5,817 bases of DNA from assembly GCA_031285645.1 (NCBI GenBank), contig JAITVU010000428.1, positions 1 through 5,817 of the forward strand, given 5' to 3'. Both the position numbers and the translations under genes were made by a program. Source of the stretch: Oscillospiraceae bacterium. GTDB taxonomy: Bacteria > Bacillota > Clostridia > Oscillospirales > Ruminococcaceae. Below are positions 5,197 to 5,817 of this stretch, piece by piece (within the stretch, counting starts at the first letter, position 1; each line of letters opens with the position of its first letter). The notes under the pieces are model-generated. The model did not search any database. It saw nothing but the letters and a program-made list of their open reading frames with translations, and was not told the DNA's origin.

Positions 5197-5817
5197 ATGA
5201 AAATCGGCGTTGCTTTGTCCGGTTGCGATGCCGGTGGACTGAGCGCTTATACCGTGCTTGAATATTTGGAAGACAGAGGCTATGATATTGAGATGGTATC
5301 GGCGTCCTGCGTGCCCGTGGCCGCGGCCATGATGTATACATGCGGGTTTGATGCCCAGCGCGCGCAAAAATCAACAGCGGCTTTTTTTAACAAATTTCAT
5401 ACCTCGGACACGGATTCGGTTATTGACGCCATATCGCAGAATTTTACCCGCGACGAGCTGAAGAACAACAAAAAGGCGGCCGTCAATGCCGTGAATGTAA
5501 CGGATGGCCGGATTATCACGTTTACAAACGCTTTTTCTCTCGATACGCAAAAAATTCGGTCCTACCCCCTCGACGACGCTTATGATGCGCTGAGCGCGAC
5601 AATCAGTCCCATGGACGGATTAGGCAGTTACCGATACAAAGATACCAAGCTGTGTGACTTCAGCGTTTGGTACGGCTGTCCGCTATTTCCGCTTAAAATG
5701 AGCGGAATCGAAAAAATCGTATCGATCGCCTTTCTGCCGGCGGTTCCGGACACGCCGTATGAGGTGCTTGTCAAGCAGGTGACGGAAAGCAACGCGCAAA
5801 CCGCCGATGCCCATGTC
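5197..5817 (+). CDS. Patatin-like protein with degenerate active site (3' end outside window)
   Basis: The frame is open for 207 codons to the window edge. ATG 5197 is chosen because family members usually start directly before the first strand, here MKIGVALSG; GTG 5188 in frame, six bases after AGGA (5178-5181), is a good alternative. The patatin order is clear: strand plus oxyanion loop (GVALSGCDAGG, 4-14), helix VLEYLEDRGY, strand IEMVSASCVPVAAAMMYTCGF (nucleophile elbow), and later DALSATIS, CDFSVWYGCPL and IEKIVSIAF. Known patatins are lipid acyl hydrolases using a Ser-Asp dyad (GxSxG and DG[GA]) with a Gly-rich oxyanion hole. Here GGGxxG is GCDAGG, GxSxG is ASCVP with Cys38 in place of Ser, and DGG is D154-F-S. 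Ordinary lipase activity is therefore unlikely; a pseudoenzyme is the best reading. No signal peptide is seen. Confidence 0.75.
   Translation, partial: MKIGVALSGCDAGGLSAYTVLEYLEDRGYDIEMVSASCVPVAAAMMYTCGFDAQRAQKSTAAFFNKFHTSDTDSVIDAISQNFTRDELKNNKKAAVNAVNVTDGRIITFTNAFSLDTQKIRSYPLDDAYDALSATISPMDGLGSYRYKDTKLCDFSVWYGCPLFPLKMSGIEKIVSIAFLPAVPDTPYEVLVKQVTESNAQTADAHV

Noticed and set aside
5080..5374. Two - strand open frames over the patatin-like gene start
   Set aside because: They are antisense to the patatin motifs and have His/Arg-rich translations without recognisable features.

Overview
The window looks like chromosomal DNA from a Gram-positive Clostridia-type bacterium. This is inferred from protein families (YpsA-like SLOG protein, XpaC, TelA, a DHH phosphoesterase remnant), purine-rich Shine-Dalgarno sites (GGGAGGA, AAGGGG) and AT-rich spacers with intrinsic terminators between roughly GC-balanced genes. 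The genus cannot be told. All recognisable genes read on the + strand. No RNA genes, CRISPR arrays, insertion sequences or phage genes were recognised.

Layout. Bases 1-411 hold the 3' part of a SLOG/DUF1273 (YpsA-like) gene. Next come a 123-residue protein I do not recognise (578-949) and a small single-domain cupin (991-1332), close enough to share a transcript. Bases 1429-1859 are a decayed, truncated DHH-family phosphoesterase gene with a one-base frameshift, an in-frame stop and a lost C-terminal part; it ends in a hairpin terminator.

The centre is an XpaC/TelA pair. xpaC-like (2062-3198) has its own promoter, an inverted repeat in its leader and a terminator. It encodes a membrane protein with four predicted helices, a winged-helix-like segment between the two helix pairs, and a C-terminal helical XpaC domain. 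telA-like (3515-4711) encodes a soluble helical TelA protein and ends in a textbook terminator. In many Firmicutes these two families are adjacent and linked to cell-envelope stress or toxic-compound tolerance. Here they are about 316 bases apart, separated by a terminator and by a 15-bp inverted repeat containing a perfect extended -10 promoter element on each strand.

After a roughly 400-base spacer with no supportable gene, a patatin-like protein begins (5197, running off the window). Its fold motifs are visible, but the catalytic Ser has become Cys and the flanking glycines and oxyanion-hole glycines are gone, suggesting a pseudoenzyme or altered chemistry.

No clearly new multi-gene system is evident. 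The points most worth a second look are the degenerate patatin, the symmetric promoter palindrome before telA, and the split xpaC/telA arrangement.
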